DNA of 64,000 bases from Distichodus sexfasciatus (taxonomy: Eukaryota > Chordata > Actinopteri > Characiformes > Distichodontidae), in the NCBI GenBank assembly GCA_032718565.1, contig JAVGVS010000470.1:186001-250000 (forward strand), written 5' to 3'. Below the pieces are notes generated by a model. It ran no database searches. It had not been told where the DNA came from and saw only the letters and a list, made by a program, of their open reading frames with translations. Of this stretch, positions 32,641 through 43,797 are shown in pieces. A program made the translations under genes and the position numbers. Each line of letters begins with the position of its first letter. Position 1 is the first letter of the stretch.

Positions 32641-33820
32641 TAGAACTTCTCCAGCAAAGAACTGCACTGCATTCTATGTGGATTTAGCTGAAAGGGGCAG
32701 TCCAGAATGGACAAGGTATAGATCTGACAATGGACACAGGATAGGAGGGGGAACTCCGTCATGAGGTGCAGGAATTGAGAAGAGTCCTTAGCTATAAGTG
32801 GACCGGGGAGGAAAAGACAGTTTTTGGGAGAAAGATTGATGCATATTTTTGAAGGTAGATATAGAAAGTCAGTTGGAAAGAGAAAAGATGATGATGACAA
32901 TGATGAAAGTATCTGTGGAGGTAGAGGGGAATTCAGAAGTGTTGTTCAAACGGGATTCTCCCAGAACCTGGTTTCGTCATACCATGGTCTGATCACGTGC
33001 TAGCAGGGAGGATAATGATTTTGGGGGTTTGGGGTGGGAGACAGGGAAGATACATAGAGGGGGAGAGGGAGAGGGGATGGGTATGAAGAGGAGGAGGGAT
33101 GCACTGCGGAGAGGGAACAACTGTTTAGACCTGCAGTGGGTGTCTCTCTATATATCTATCTTTTTCTCTCAAACACAAGAAGCTGGAACAATGCCAGAGG
33201 CAACTGTAAATACATAAAAGGGAAATGACCAGGAACATAAGTGACCCACACTACTCTCTGACACACACAGACAAAACACACACACACACACTCATTAAGA
33301 GTCTCTTGTGGGTTGTTAGCACGTGACCTTAACGCACTGCTCGTTTGAGTACAGGCTGTTTCTAGGCACGCTCACCCTGATGTACCCCTCCCACACACAC
33401 CCACACAGTCCTGCACGCACACACACACACACACACACACTGATGAAACTGCTGCCGGATTAAATACAGTGTAAATCAAAGCAAGACTTCACGACTAACG
33501 GACGGCCTCTCCCATACATAAGAAGCAGCACCTCAGGAATCACACTTGTTTTCAGCAGCAGAAAAACATCAGAACATTGTAGATCTTGGTGTGGAGGAAA
33601 CCACCATTTACTCTAGACCCTGCATCACCCAAGGATGCAACGGCGTGCCATTAGCAGCCCTCTCATCTGAAATTAACCTCCAGAATTGGCCACATTTCAA
33701 AGTGCAGCTCACTTCGATCTTTGACTGCGGTGCCACTGCTGTGCACCTAAAAAAAATGTAAGAACCTTATTCTTGTTCCCCCTTAATTTGGGCGCACTGA
33801 CGTGCCTTGCATGAGGTAAG
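32641..33820. other. Unassigned sequence with CA tracts
   Basis: (CA)n at about 33,275-33,291 and 33,417-33,441; a GA-rich patch at 33,055-33,115. No convincing exon. Confidence 0.5.
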
Positions 33821-34345
33821 GTAAGGTCCAAGAAATTCCCTACGTCCCAAAGGCACAAGTTCTGTCCGGTACCTGTCCGGCACGAGGAACACTGTTGCCA
33901 GCCGGAGGAAGGGTTTGGGTCAGAGCAAGACCTGCGACTCCGGTTCGAGGGAGGAGCAATGTTTTTGAGTCCATCCTGAAAAAGCTTGTGAAAAGAAGGA
34001 GCCCCATACGGCTGCCAGAGACTTACCTGTCAGCGGGGTGCAACAAGGGTGACATGTGGGTCCTCTCGCCTTTGACGGACTCAAAGATGTTCATGGGTGT
34101 GGAAGGGTTCCTCTTGCTTTCTGTCTTTTTTAAAACTTTTTCTCGTGCTGGCTTCTACACCTTCTAAGGCCACCCCTTGCCCGTCCGCCAATTCCTGGGA
34201 GCGAGCGGTAAAAGAAACGGAAAGGCGTAAAAAAAAGAAAAGGAGGGAGGATGCGGTGCCCTCCGCGGAGAAGAAGCGAACGGCTCGGCGTCGGAGTCTC
34301 CACTGCAGCAGAGCAGAGCGCGGGAGGTGTGCAAACACGCACACA
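33821..34345. promoter_or_regulatory. CpG-rich island, candidate promoter or first exon
   Basis: The part 34,170-34,330 carries about 17 CpGs in 160 bp (gcgagcgg, ccgcgg, ggctcggcgtcgg, gcgcggg), far above the flanks, as in vertebrate promoter islands. On plus, a pyrimidine-rich acceptor ends at 34,168 and an open, highly basic frame follows (ERRKKKKRREDAVPSAEKK), with a weak donor at about 34,328. On minus, NIFESVKGERTHMSPLLH precedes a perfect donor CAG|gtaagt at 34,026, and another open segment follows a good acceptor only 51 nt on, too short for a normal intron. The strands conflict, so I call only an island. Confidence 0.35.
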
Positions 34346-35265
34346 CACACACATACTCTCTCCTCTCTCTCACACACATACTGATCTACAGAAGCAGAGC
34401 CAGCCTGAAATCCTGGAACTGGAATCTGAGCCCAAGAGCCCAAATCCCTCCTCACTGCTCCTGTGCTCTTTTTCAGGGAAATTCAACTCCCTTCTCAGTC
34501 TTTAAATCTTCATTCTTTATCATTTAACAATGATCCAGAGCATGCACGGTTCCCCAGTCGTCAATCGGCTCATTTTTGGATGTTTTGAGAGAGATCCTCA
34601 TATGATAATGTTTCATGCATATTACATGTGTGTTGAACAGGAATATGCTAATACAAGCTTCCAAACTGTGAAGACACATCCGAAGTTACAAGCAAAGCTG
34701 TCAATAGCGCTGAGACTCGTCACTGAATTCCAAATTCGATCCAATTCAGGTTTACAAGCATTCTAAGTGGTTTTAGATTTGATTTAGATTAGAATGTTGT
34801 GTCATGATTTTGAATTAGAATTATCTTTTTAGTGTTTTATATTTGTAGCAGTGACACTAAGAAAAGGGTACATTGTTTAACCCCTTTAGCAAGCAGCAAG
34901 AATGACGATTTCAATCTTTTTATACACCGATGCCTTTCATTAGCCAAAATGTCCTTTCCATTCTTGCATGAACTGCGATAACAACATAAACTATGAAAGC
35001 AATGGCTTACACCAAGGGAAAGAATGATTTTATTTCTCTTTTTCTGTCGCCCTCCGCATCTCTCTCTTTCTCTCTCTCATCACACCAACGTCCTGGTCCA
35101 AACATGGACAGCTTCCTCAACTCAGTTGCTATGGACAGCCGTGAGAACGCAAGGGGGGTTTGCTCTGGAAGCGTGAGAGCTTCAGCCTCCTCCATGGAAA
35201 TGAGCGTTATGTTACATCACCATGAACACACATTCATACACATACAGTACATATGCCCTCACACA
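34346..35265. other. Unassigned sequence
   Basis: A CA run at about 34,338-34,380 and a TC patch at 35,060-35,080. No defined element. Confidence 0.5.
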
Positions 35266-35549
35266 CAGTAACATTTTGTTATCTTTGTGAAACACTTCCA
35301 TTGACTCCCATAGTGACTAGATGTAAATAATATTACAGCTTACACCTGAGCCTAACGCTAAGCTCAGTAACCATAAGTTTTTAGTTTCTCAAATAAACCC
35401 TGCAACTTTTCTATAAAAGCATTTGGTCCACACGAGGACTGATCCTCACATATGAAAACGTACTGACAAGGGCACAAAACTAGACAAATATCAGGTTTTC
35501 CCTGACTCTTAGGGTCCAATGAGGTCCTCCCAGGCACATAAAAACCTGA
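35266..35549 (-). repeat. GT/CA-flanked GTGGGGAC-type module (minus)
   Basis: Flanked by CA-rich text on both sides. Internal order matches the module at 61,985: ttgactcccatagtgactag (35,300), then acacctgagcctaacgctaa, then gctcagtaaccataagtttt, then agtttctcaaataaaccctg, then cttttctataaaagcattt, then gaggactgatcctcac. More decayed than the pair at 49.6 and 62.0 kb. Confidence 0.7.
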
Positions 35550-37085
35550 ACACACACACACACTTGCTTCATGTACTTACTTATGCATATACAATATGTT
35601 GGTGACATGTTTATGATCACCGCAAGTGTGTGTGTGTGTATGCATAGATTTTTACGTAGTTGTGAGGACCCGATTGTCACCATAAAGATAGGAAGTTTTC
35701 TTTGACTTTGTAATGACATTTTTGCATGTTTTTATGTGTAAAACAGACAAAACAAATACTGACCTATTATAGTTACTGATATTAATTTTTATCAGTTTTA
35801 ACACAAACATTTTTTCAGCTTTTTAGTTTCATGCACCCAGACTGTTGCTTCATGTATTTACTGTTGCCTAGAAGATAGGAACACCAGAGATTTGTCTGAT
35901 TTTTGTGGCTTCGTGAAGGCATTTTTTTCTGTTTTGCATTTGTATACCTACACCCATGAACTAAAATATGACCTTCAGTTCATGCTCATTTTACATTTTT
36001 GGTTTGGTTGCCGAGGTTACCCTTCTAGCAATAGTTGGACAAAATAACCTCTGGACCCTTACTTTTCAGGCTTTTACATATATTTGTGAGGACCTGGTTG
36101 ACCCCGTGAGATTTGTCAGTTATTCACAGATTTTGCCTGATATTTGTTTAGTTTCTGAGGCTACAATTTCAACAATAGTTACACAAAATGACCCCTCACT
36201 TTTCAGGTTTTGTTCACTTTACATTGGTGAGGACCTGATTGTTGTCTAGAGGATGGGCAAAGTTGAGATTCGTCAGATTGAGATTTTGCCATTAACAATA
36301 CTTTCACACTTTTGACAAGAGTTACACAAAATATTAGGAAAGACAGGAAAAGAAGAGTTCTGTCTTTTTTGGTGGGGCGGGGGGTTGTAAGGACATTTTG
36401 GATTTGAGGGTCTTGATCAGGAACAAAATATGTTTATAAAAAAGTTTCAGGTTTTATGTGAGAAAACTAAAAGAGGCACAAGGTTATGTGTGTGTGAGCA
36501 CAGGTTTTAGGTGGTGTGAAGTCTTGATTGTTGCCAAGAATATGTTTATGGCTTTGTGAGGACATTTTCGCATTACAGTTAGAGCATTTAGCAGAGGCTC
36601 TTTTCCAGCTTGTTTTTTATCTTCTAATTTCAGGGACAGTCTCCTTGGAGCAAATTAGAGTTAAGGGCCTTGCTTAGGGTTCAAATGATAGAAGTGCTGG
36701 AGACAGGACTCAAAACCTCTTGGTTTAATGTTGTCCTACCCACTAGACCACCATCACTCCATGTTATGTATGCACATAACTACAAAAGACAAATCCGAAT
36801 TGCCTCTGAAAAACAGGAAAGCCTGGAATTTTTCTGATTTTTGTGGCTTTGTTTTTTTAATGTTTTGAATATACACATAAAATGTCCTCACAAAACCCAA
36901 GTCTCAGGTTTCTTCAGTTTTCCAGATTTTGTGAGACATGTTTTTGTATCTACCACAAACCATCTAATTATTATGGCCATCAATGGAAGGTCCTCACAAG
37001 GACAGTATGGCATCACTGGTGTGTATGTGTACCACAGTGTGTGTGTGTACCAGAATGTGTGTTTACTGGTGCCATGAATCATTCA
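35550..37085. repeat. Degenerate array of GTGAGGACCTG-type units
   Basis: gtgaggacccgattgtcacc (35,663), gtgaggacctggttgacccc (36,087), ggtgaggacctgattgttgt (36,229) and gtgaagtcttgattgttgcc (36,516) mark decayed units; the closest pair is about 142 bp apart. A family B SINE is embedded at 36,576-36,755. Relationship to the GT-flanked modules is inferred from the shared words. Confidence 0.5.
36576..36755 (-). mobile_element. tRNA-derived SINE, family B (copy 1)
   Basis: gagcatttagcagaggctct, then taatttcagggacagtctcc, then ttgcttagggttcaaatgat, then gacaggactcaaaacctctt, then cctacccactagacca. The tRNA-like part is at the right end on the minus strand (tggtctagtgggtagga). Diverged. Confidence 0.7.
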
Positions 37086-37193
37086 TGAAGGTTTGTTTGT
37101 AAGTGAGCAAGATAACCGGGGACAGTTGGTGCTTTAACAGCTTTTAAACCCTGAGTCCTAACTCACACACCCAGTATCAACTTGGTCAAGGTC

Positions 37194-37221
37194 AATCACA
37201 CACACACACACACACACACAA
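37194..37221. repeat. (CA)n microsatellite
   Basis: About 14 CA units. Confidence 0.9.
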
Positions 37222-37430
37222 TTTCATTCCCAACGAAAGCGACGCTGCCCGTGACTAACAGTGACAGACACATCGAACAACCCGCCAATCAAAATATCCG
37301 GCCCGGCTAACACTGCATCTGTAATGTGCGGAATAACGCCACACCGCTAGCATGCCGATACGTTAGGGTCTCTTTTCCAATACGGATACGCTCCACCTCG
37401 TAAGGAGCCCGTAAATCTAGCTAAAGTAAA
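37222..37430. promoter_or_regulatory. CpG-bearing island, candidate regulatory sequence
   Basis: Unique-looking block with many CpGs (aacgaaagcgacgctgcccg, atccggcccggctaac, cgaataacgccac-like text) and ccaatcaaaa at 37,286. Contrasts with AT-rich flanks. No splice-flanked frame was found. Confidence 0.22.
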
Positions 37431-38170
37431 CAGGCAGGAAATATATATAGACAGTTTTATAGCGGAGTAGCTATGTTATTTCTAAGTGGATTTTTCTTAA
37501 AAACAGGGCTAGCAGATAGCTGGCACAAGTAGCAAGGAGAATTAAGCTCGATTGTAGTTAGCAAATATAATCAGTAGCATCTTTAGAAAGGACAATTTTT
37601 TAAACAAAATTACATAATAAATCAACATTTAACAATTAGTAATTTAATATTAATTTGCCCATGCTAACACACAAGTACGTTAAACTGACCTTGCTAACAC
37701 GATTGTGGCTTAGGAATATTAGCAACACTTGTGTTAGCTAAGACAATTTTACTTAGTTGCGGCTAGTAAATTTCAGCAATTGTGCTGATAGCAAGTTCAA
37801 GTAAATATGATTGCTGTTATTGACTTTTTATCACTCGTATTTGCTAACCACAATAATATTGAACTCGACTTGCTAATGGCGCTGTTGCTCATATATACAC
37901 TTTTTAAAAAACACTTTAATAACACATTTTAAACGTAGGCATCTCATTACAGACTATTTGATTTTATAATTGAATTTCCATTAGTCATCTGCTACGTATT
38001 TTTCTCAGATGTTAATGTGCTAGCAAGGATTAGCAATGTGCTAGCTAGCAGGAGTTAGCCTAGATAATAATTGGCTAACAGGCTAGACTGAGTTGTACAC
38101 AAAACGCAGCTAGATCAAACACAGGTTATTCTACAAACAATGTTATCTAGCTATAAGGAAGTTTCAGCCC
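37431..38170. repeat. Degenerate GCTA/TTAGC-rich array
   Basis: Words such as ttgctaacac, gctagcagatagctg, attagcaacac and gtgctagctagcagg recur irregularly. No fixed period can be given. Similar in texture to 7795-8000. Confidence 0.4.
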
Positions 38171-38585
38171 AGTAGCAAAATATGATATGAATAATATATA
38201 TTTCTATTATATGAGGATATTGACGTGTTATGTCAATTAACGATACAGTGATATACAATACATCTGGCTCTAAAACATCACTTTGACAAATTATGTTTTT
38301 GGCCACTAGTAAACAAAACATAGGAATAGCAGATTCAATGCTTTTTATTTTTTATTTTTCTAGTGACAAATTTTGATGTGCAATTTCACGCAGGACAACT
38401 TTTGCGTCGCACAATAAAATGATTCTCCGCTTTATGCAGATTACATCAACTCCAAGTTCCTATTAAGGAAAAAACACAAGGTATTATTTAGATATTTAAT
38501 TATTTAACCGTCCAACTTTTCTTTTATATTTGAGTGTATATTTTTACTGTAGTTCTGGCGAATAAATTGTAGCTGGCGCAGTAAA
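38171..38585. other. Unassigned AT-rich sequence
   Basis: No recognisable element. Confidence 0.5.
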
Positions 38586-38790
38586 CCATTAGCGATTAGC
38601 GTTCCGCTCCGCCGCTAAAACAAGTCGCGAGGGGGAAAAAAGCAGCGAGTCCCGAGTTACGGCATTAACACCCCCGCGAACATAAATCATGCTGCACAAT
38701 AATATTCATTTCACGGGTCACACACCCAAAGCAGACAATCTCCGCCGCAATTCCGTTTTAGTACACACACATTAACACACACACACTCAC
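38586..38790. promoter_or_regulatory. Candidate regulatory island
   Basis: CpG-bearing block (gttccgctccgccgctaaaa, caagtcgcgagggggaaaaa) followed by gaacataaatcatgctgcac (38,679) and aataatattcatttcacg (38,698), a mixture typical of conserved non-coding elements. Inference only. Confidence 0.25.
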
Positions 38791-39150
38791 GATATATATC
38801 TCTTAGGAGACTTCAAAGGTGCAATAATTATAATAAATAAAATAAAAGCACAATATTAATATACTGTTTCTTTTGTCATAAAGGTTGTTTTGTGCTTATT
38901 AGAGAAGAATTATGCCTTATTATACTGTGTTACAGAGTGTGTGTCTATGATATTATTGCCCAGAACCTTCTTGCTGTGAGGCGACCATGTCGGCCCTTCA
39001 GTAACATAGTCATTTGGAAATATATAGATACTAATATTTTATGTAACACTCAGCAGTTGATAAAGGAAAAAGTCAGTAGTTATACAAGATTAGCTCTGAG
39101 AAGCCTCAAGAGAAATCATTCATCTGTGTAGTGGAGTTTCTAAAGCTGCA
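38791..39150. other. Unassigned AT-rich sequence
   Basis: No recognisable element. Confidence 0.5.
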
Positions 39151-39154
39151 GGGT

Positions 39155-39440
39155 TTTCCATATTTAAAAAGGAGGAGTGAAAAAATGCAAATGAGGACGA
39201 ACCAGCTGTTGTGTCATTAAGGTTACATTTTGCATTTTACTGATGGAGAAAAATGGCTGACGTCATGCAGCCATCTGATGTTTCTGTGTTTGGTTTATTA
39301 ACACGCTAAATAATAGTCATATTGTTTTTCAGCCTGTTATTCGCCGAGTCTATAAAACTGTAAAAGTCCATCCATGGCCCTTAATAAAGTGGGACTGAAG
39401 CTAAATAAAGCTAAAATTGTTTGTGTTGACTAAACAAACT
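39155..39440. promoter_or_regulatory. Candidate regulatory island with CRE palindrome
   Basis: Contains an exact CRE, TGACGTCA, at 39,258-39,265, atgcaaatgagg (octamer-like, 39,186), ccagctgttg (E-box, 39,202) and tttggtttattaacacgc (FOX-like, 39,289). No repeat match was noticed within the window. Confidence 0.25.
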
Positions 39441-39559
39441 GACTTGCGTGTTTTGCCTTCCAGTAATATAATTTTGCATTCCAGACAGCTTCAGAATTTA
39501 AAATGACAACCAATTAACAGATTAAGCCTTTTAGAACAACTATGGAGAACACAGAGTGG

Positions 39560-40215
39560 ACAATCTGGACAAATGTCTGTTTGTGGACTGGCTCGACTTT
39601 AATCACAACAAAATCTGGACAACCAAGTCCATCCATTTAACAGAATCTAAAAACCAATTACCACCACAATACTGTATATTTGGAAAAATCATATGAAAAG
39701 TTTTTTGGGCCAAATAATCACAACCAAGGTATAGCATATGTTCAGACAACTAATTACAACCAAGTTTGCTTGACCAAATTACAATCAAGGTAAAAACATA
39801 TGGACTAGGTAAAAAAAACCCAATCACAACCAAGTTTGGAAAATCAAATCACAACCCAGATACAACAAAAGGACAGGGAGGACAAGCAATCACAAAGTTT
39901 TCTTAATCAAAACACAGTTTGCTCAACCAATTACAACTGTTACAATCACTATATAGCATATGGGACGTTTGAACAACCAATAACAATGGAGGTACAGCAT
40001 ATGGAGTGGGTAAAAAAAGCAATATCAACAAATCTCAACCAATCCCAACCAAGACATAACATATAGACAACCAATTACAACAATCACACAAGTTGGGTAA
40101 ACCAAATCACAACCAATGTACAGCTGGAAAAACAATCACAGCTAAGGTCGGTCCACCAATCGCAACCAATAGCATACTGCATCACAACCATATTCATACA
40201 ACCAACAATAAAAAA
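39560..40215. repeat. Degenerate array of CAACCAAT/AGCATATGG words
   Basis: ccaattacaaccaag-type and caatcacaaccaa-type words recur about every 25-45 bp, with interspersed gtatagcatatg, gtacagcatatgg and aacatatggac. Unit length is irregular. Confidence 0.55.
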
Positions 40216-41587
40216 ATACTCCAGGTTGGTTGACGTTGCCCTAATGTTCGGGAACTTGATTAGATACTGAGAAGTTGTTGGTTAAAGACTAACCACTACT
40301 GCACCCATCAGATGTCCATTGAGAAACTAACTTCTAAAGATCTACCAGACTGAAGAACTCTTTAAAACTCCTAGACTCCAGTACTGCTACTGTTTATTTA
40401 AAAAAAAACAATTGTCTTGACTGTGCCGTGACATGCCACAGCCATTAGAAACTCCACAATAACATGGTATGTTTTTTACTATGGACTGTTTTTTCTCCTT
40501 CTTCCTTAATTGGACAGAAGCTCCGGTTGTCTGGACAGCTGATGAGGAGGTGAGGTCAGATGTTTTTAAGTTGCTTCTATCCAATTTTCTTTGCCGTGTT
40601 AGTTTGTCAATGGCCACAAGCTATCGACTCTTTTCTTTTGCAAATTGCACACCCACATGGGAAAATAAAAGTTACCTTCGAGAAAAGGGGGGCTTCAAAG
40701 GTCAAGACGGCTCCACGACAACACATTCATCTTTCTTACTTAATACCCATGTAAACTGGTTAAAAAAAACTATTCATCCTGCATCACCAATGCAATTTCA
40801 GGATGGCCTACCAATGACAGAAGGATGGATAGGGTAAAGTTAACAGTTGAGGAGAATTTCATCCAAAGGATACCACTGGCAAACCCCCAGGGAAACTGTT
40901 GTTATTTGTTACCTGGGCCTTCCTTGTCTTCAGCTCTGTCTTTTCCCTCTATTTTTCACTTCCTCATACAACACCAGAACATTAAATACAAGCTCCAAAC
41001 CTTGGTGTCCGAGTCCCACCCATGGGACAGTGTGACCCAGAAACTGTAATAACGATCATTTGCTGTACACCCATGAGGCTGGAAGAGTTGCCGTTTAGTT
41101 GCACCCAACAGCACAAAGTTGGAACTGAAAAAAAATGTGGAGTGAGAAGAAGGTGAGGTCTTTGAGGGAAATGAAGGGGGGAAAACATTCTTAGCAGAAA
41201 AGAATTGGTTCCCTTCACAGACAGGGAAACATAGCAATGCAACATACATTCAATTTGTTAATATTCCAAGAACATTTTCTTCCAAGAAGGTAGCACTATT
41301 CAGCTTTGGACACTGCCAATAGAATCAGACTGGGTAAACACGTTTCCTTTAGAACTTTGCTTCATCTCCTGTGGTTTTTATGTAGAGCTATACATGAGAG
41401 TTTTGTTATAACTTTCGACTTCGTCATGCCTAAATTTTGAGTCACAGATTCCACAGTTTTCATGCCACTTGCTTCCAATCTGAACCAAACAGAAGATCTC
41501 TCAATGTAAGCAGCTTTCGACTCAAGTGATCGCGATGCGTGAAAACGATAATCAAGCCAAACTAGGTCCAAGTTAGAACACCAGGTC
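40216..41587. other. Unassigned sequence
   Basis: Moderate GC, several short open frames on both strands, but no acceptor-frame-donor combination I trust and no transposon ends. Confidence 0.45.
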
Positions 41588-41835
41588 ATGCAATGGTCTG
41601 GATGGCTGGAAGATTAGGGGTTTGAATCCAAAAAGAGTCTAAAAGACCAATCTTCTGGACACCAACCATGTGTTGCAGTCCAAAACATCGGGGGTTTGAA
41701 TCCCAGAAGAGCCTAAACAACCCACAACCTTCTTTTTGTGTGAGCAGAACACTGAGGGTTTGAATCCAAGAAGAGCCTAAAATCACAGTTGAGGTCCCTG
41801 AACAAGACCCTTAACGTTTCAGTAATTACAAATTG
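41588..41835 (+). mobile_element. SINE-like element with internally triplicated B-box segment
   Basis: The motif ggtttgaatcc (tRNA B-box-like) occurs three times, at 41,619, 41,693 and 41,757. Each is followed by cagaagagcctaaa-type text, a tandem unit of about 64-74 bp. The right part, aggtccctgaacaagaccct plus taacg, matches the body of the family B SINEs on the same strand sense (gggtccttgagcaagacgct in copy 3). This looks like a family B relative whose tRNA-like segment was amplified in place. Confidence 0.55.
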
Positions 41836-42154
41836 GAAGTTGATCTGCATAAATGTTTTAAATTAACCAAACATACAGCTTAGATTTCAGAGCTTTTTGG
41901 CAAGAACCAGAAACAGCAGTGGTGCCTCCAAAAAGCCTGATGTCAGGTTTATCATGGAGGAAAGTGGAGGAGATGGTGAAAACATGGTCCACAGTTGACC
42001 CTATGGATATCTCACTGGCTGCAGTACACAGGCACCTGGTTAACCTTCGCTGCCTTCCAAACAAATCCATTACTCAGAAGGCAGGCAACATTTCACCAGC
42101 TTATCTTGAGGGCTCCATACGGGATGCTTTTAGCATTGAAATAACACATTCCCT
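41836..42154. other. Unassigned sequence
   Basis: A frame of about 80 codons from 41,919 includes SLMSGLSWRKVEEMVKTWST but runs into the TC tract, and I found no trustworthy splice sites. Confidence 0.35.
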
Positions 42155-42161
42155 CCCTCTT

Positions 42162-42198
<37 letters not shown>
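42162..42198. repeat. (TC)n microsatellite
   Basis: About 18 TC units. Confidence 0.95.
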
Positions 42199-42199
<1 letters not shown>

Positions 42200-42204
42200 C
42201 CCCT

Positions 42205-42630
42205 GTCTCGGAGATGAGGGCACTATCGCTCCGATAGCTGCAAACTTGATCCGATAATGAAGCGGTCCATTTATATGCATATCACCTCCTATTTTTTTCT
42301 CTCTCACGCCTCGAATCGCTCGTGTAATTGTGGAAAGCGGCGCGCTCTGACAGTTGCGAAAAATATCCAATTAAACACAGAAAGTCTTGTTTATTAGGGT
42401 CACCTCGAACTGTCTCGCCGGCTCGAGCGACAGCGAAAGTGTCCCGGCGGAGGCCCAGAGGAGTGGGACGCCAGAGACTTCCCTGATATTTCATGAGGGG
42501 TTAATTAGCTAGTAAATTAATTTCTTCGCTTGCTCTTTGCAGAAATGGAGCACCGAAGACTAATCATTTAATTAAATGTGATTCAAATTCCTTACTTGTT
42601 TTAATCAGGTATAATGCTACTCCAAATGTT
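42205..42630. promoter_or_regulatory. Candidate developmental enhancer-like island
   Basis: The strongest regulatory-looking block in the window. It has a MEIS-type TGACAG at 42,348-42,353, CAATTAAA at 42,368, TTAATTAG at 42,501-42,508, AAATTAATTT at about 42,514-42,523 and TTTAATTAAAT at 42,567-42,577. A CpG-rich core lies between (about 42,400-42,475, gtctcgccggctcgagcgac). Clustered homeodomain-type sites around a GC core are usual in deeply conserved vertebrate enhancers. No splice-flanked frame was seen. Confidence 0.4.
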
Positions 42631-43155
42631 GCTCGGATGATGGAAACGAATAAATGTTAACATTAGTTTTAAGCGTTTTCAACCGAATTCTGATCACAGA
42701 GAAAAGGCCCAAGACCAAATGAACTGAAATGAGGTCGTAGATGAATTCCGTACCAGATTTTCTCCCAAAAACTCCTCAAAGCTCTGACATGGAAGCCCAT
42801 CCCACATCTTCAGAAAGAACCTCAAATTGTTCCAGACAAAGTTCACCTGATATTTAGACATAACAATGTTACCTCCCACTCCAATACTCCTTTGTTTGAA
42901 TTCATTTCTGCATTTCCAGCATTTTTGGATGGTGACCTTTTCATTTAATTTTCTCATTTGCATCTCTTGTCTCAATGTTTGGATTTTGGTTGTATAAACA
43001 TTGTAATATCTGTATTTGCCCTCCACGTATAGGTCTTCCCAGTCTGGTTTGTGATGAAAAACGTTGCCGTAATGATTGATAATCCAGTTGGGTCTAGGTG
43101 GTAGGAAGCCATCATAAAGCTGCGTTGAAAATTTGAAAAAGTTCCTCAGTGGCCC
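42631..43155. other. Unassigned sequence
   Basis: No recognisable element. Confidence 0.5.
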
Positions 43156-43245
43156 CTTTAAGAGTCCAAGACTTGAACCGGCGACCTTTAGATTACAATG
43201 CCAACTCGCTAACTCTTACGTTACCACCTGTCTCATGCAGCATTC
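43156..43245 (-). mobile_element. tRNA-like SINE head fragment (family A type)
   Basis: On minus: an A-box-like ggtggtaacgtaagagttag, then cgagttggcattgtaatc, then the B box ggtcgccggttcaagtcttg. The downstream body is absent, so this is a head-only fragment or an insertion broken off early. Confidence 0.6.
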
Positions 43246-43522
43246 ATTATTTGATTTTAAACTTCTAGCAAAGATTCTACAATCAAAAAGTGGCAAAAAA
43301 TATGAAGTATTTAAGTTGATGTTCCTCTAGAGCTACTCTACTTTAGTTCTAGAAATATAGAGGCATAAACCCTCCATGAGACCTTGTCTAGGTTTAAGTA
43401 ACACGTCTTGCCTGTGACTGACACCAATTATAGTTTGTGATACAGATACAAGTTGATTTGATCCTTTTCCACTTATTTACAACTTACAGTTTAAATTAAA
43501 TCTGCTAATTTACTTCATTTGA

Positions 43523-43695
43523 ACATTTACATTTACAGGATTTAGCAGACGCTCTTATCCAGAGCGACTTATATTTCCTAATTTCAGGGACAGTTCCCCT
43601 GAGAGCAACTTAGGGTTCAGGGTCTTGCTCAGGGACCCAATGTTGGTAACGCCAGAGGTCGGATTCGAACCCACAACCTCTTGGTCCAAAGGTGA
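43523..43695 (-). mobile_element. tRNA-derived SINE, family B (copy 2)
   Basis: Best-preserved copy: gatttagcagacgctcttat, then ccagagcgacttatatttcc, then ttgctcagggacccaatgtt, then ggattcgaacccacaacctc (B box in reverse), then ttggtccaaaggtgag. This is the widespread teleost 'cagacgctcttatccagagc' SINE with the tRNA-like head at the right, so it is transcribed on minus. Confidence 0.85.
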
Positions 43696-43797
43696 GTGTC
43701 ACCCGTAAAGTGAGTATCACCACCAACACCCGTAAAGCTGTTTATTTGCCTAAACCGGATGAAAGTTCTCAGTTCCACAAAACTGAAGCGTTGTGAC

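Noticed and set aside
33890..34070. Pair of minus-strand exons separated by a 51-nt intron
   Set aside because: The intron would be shorter than vertebrate splicing normally allows, and reading through it meets a stop.
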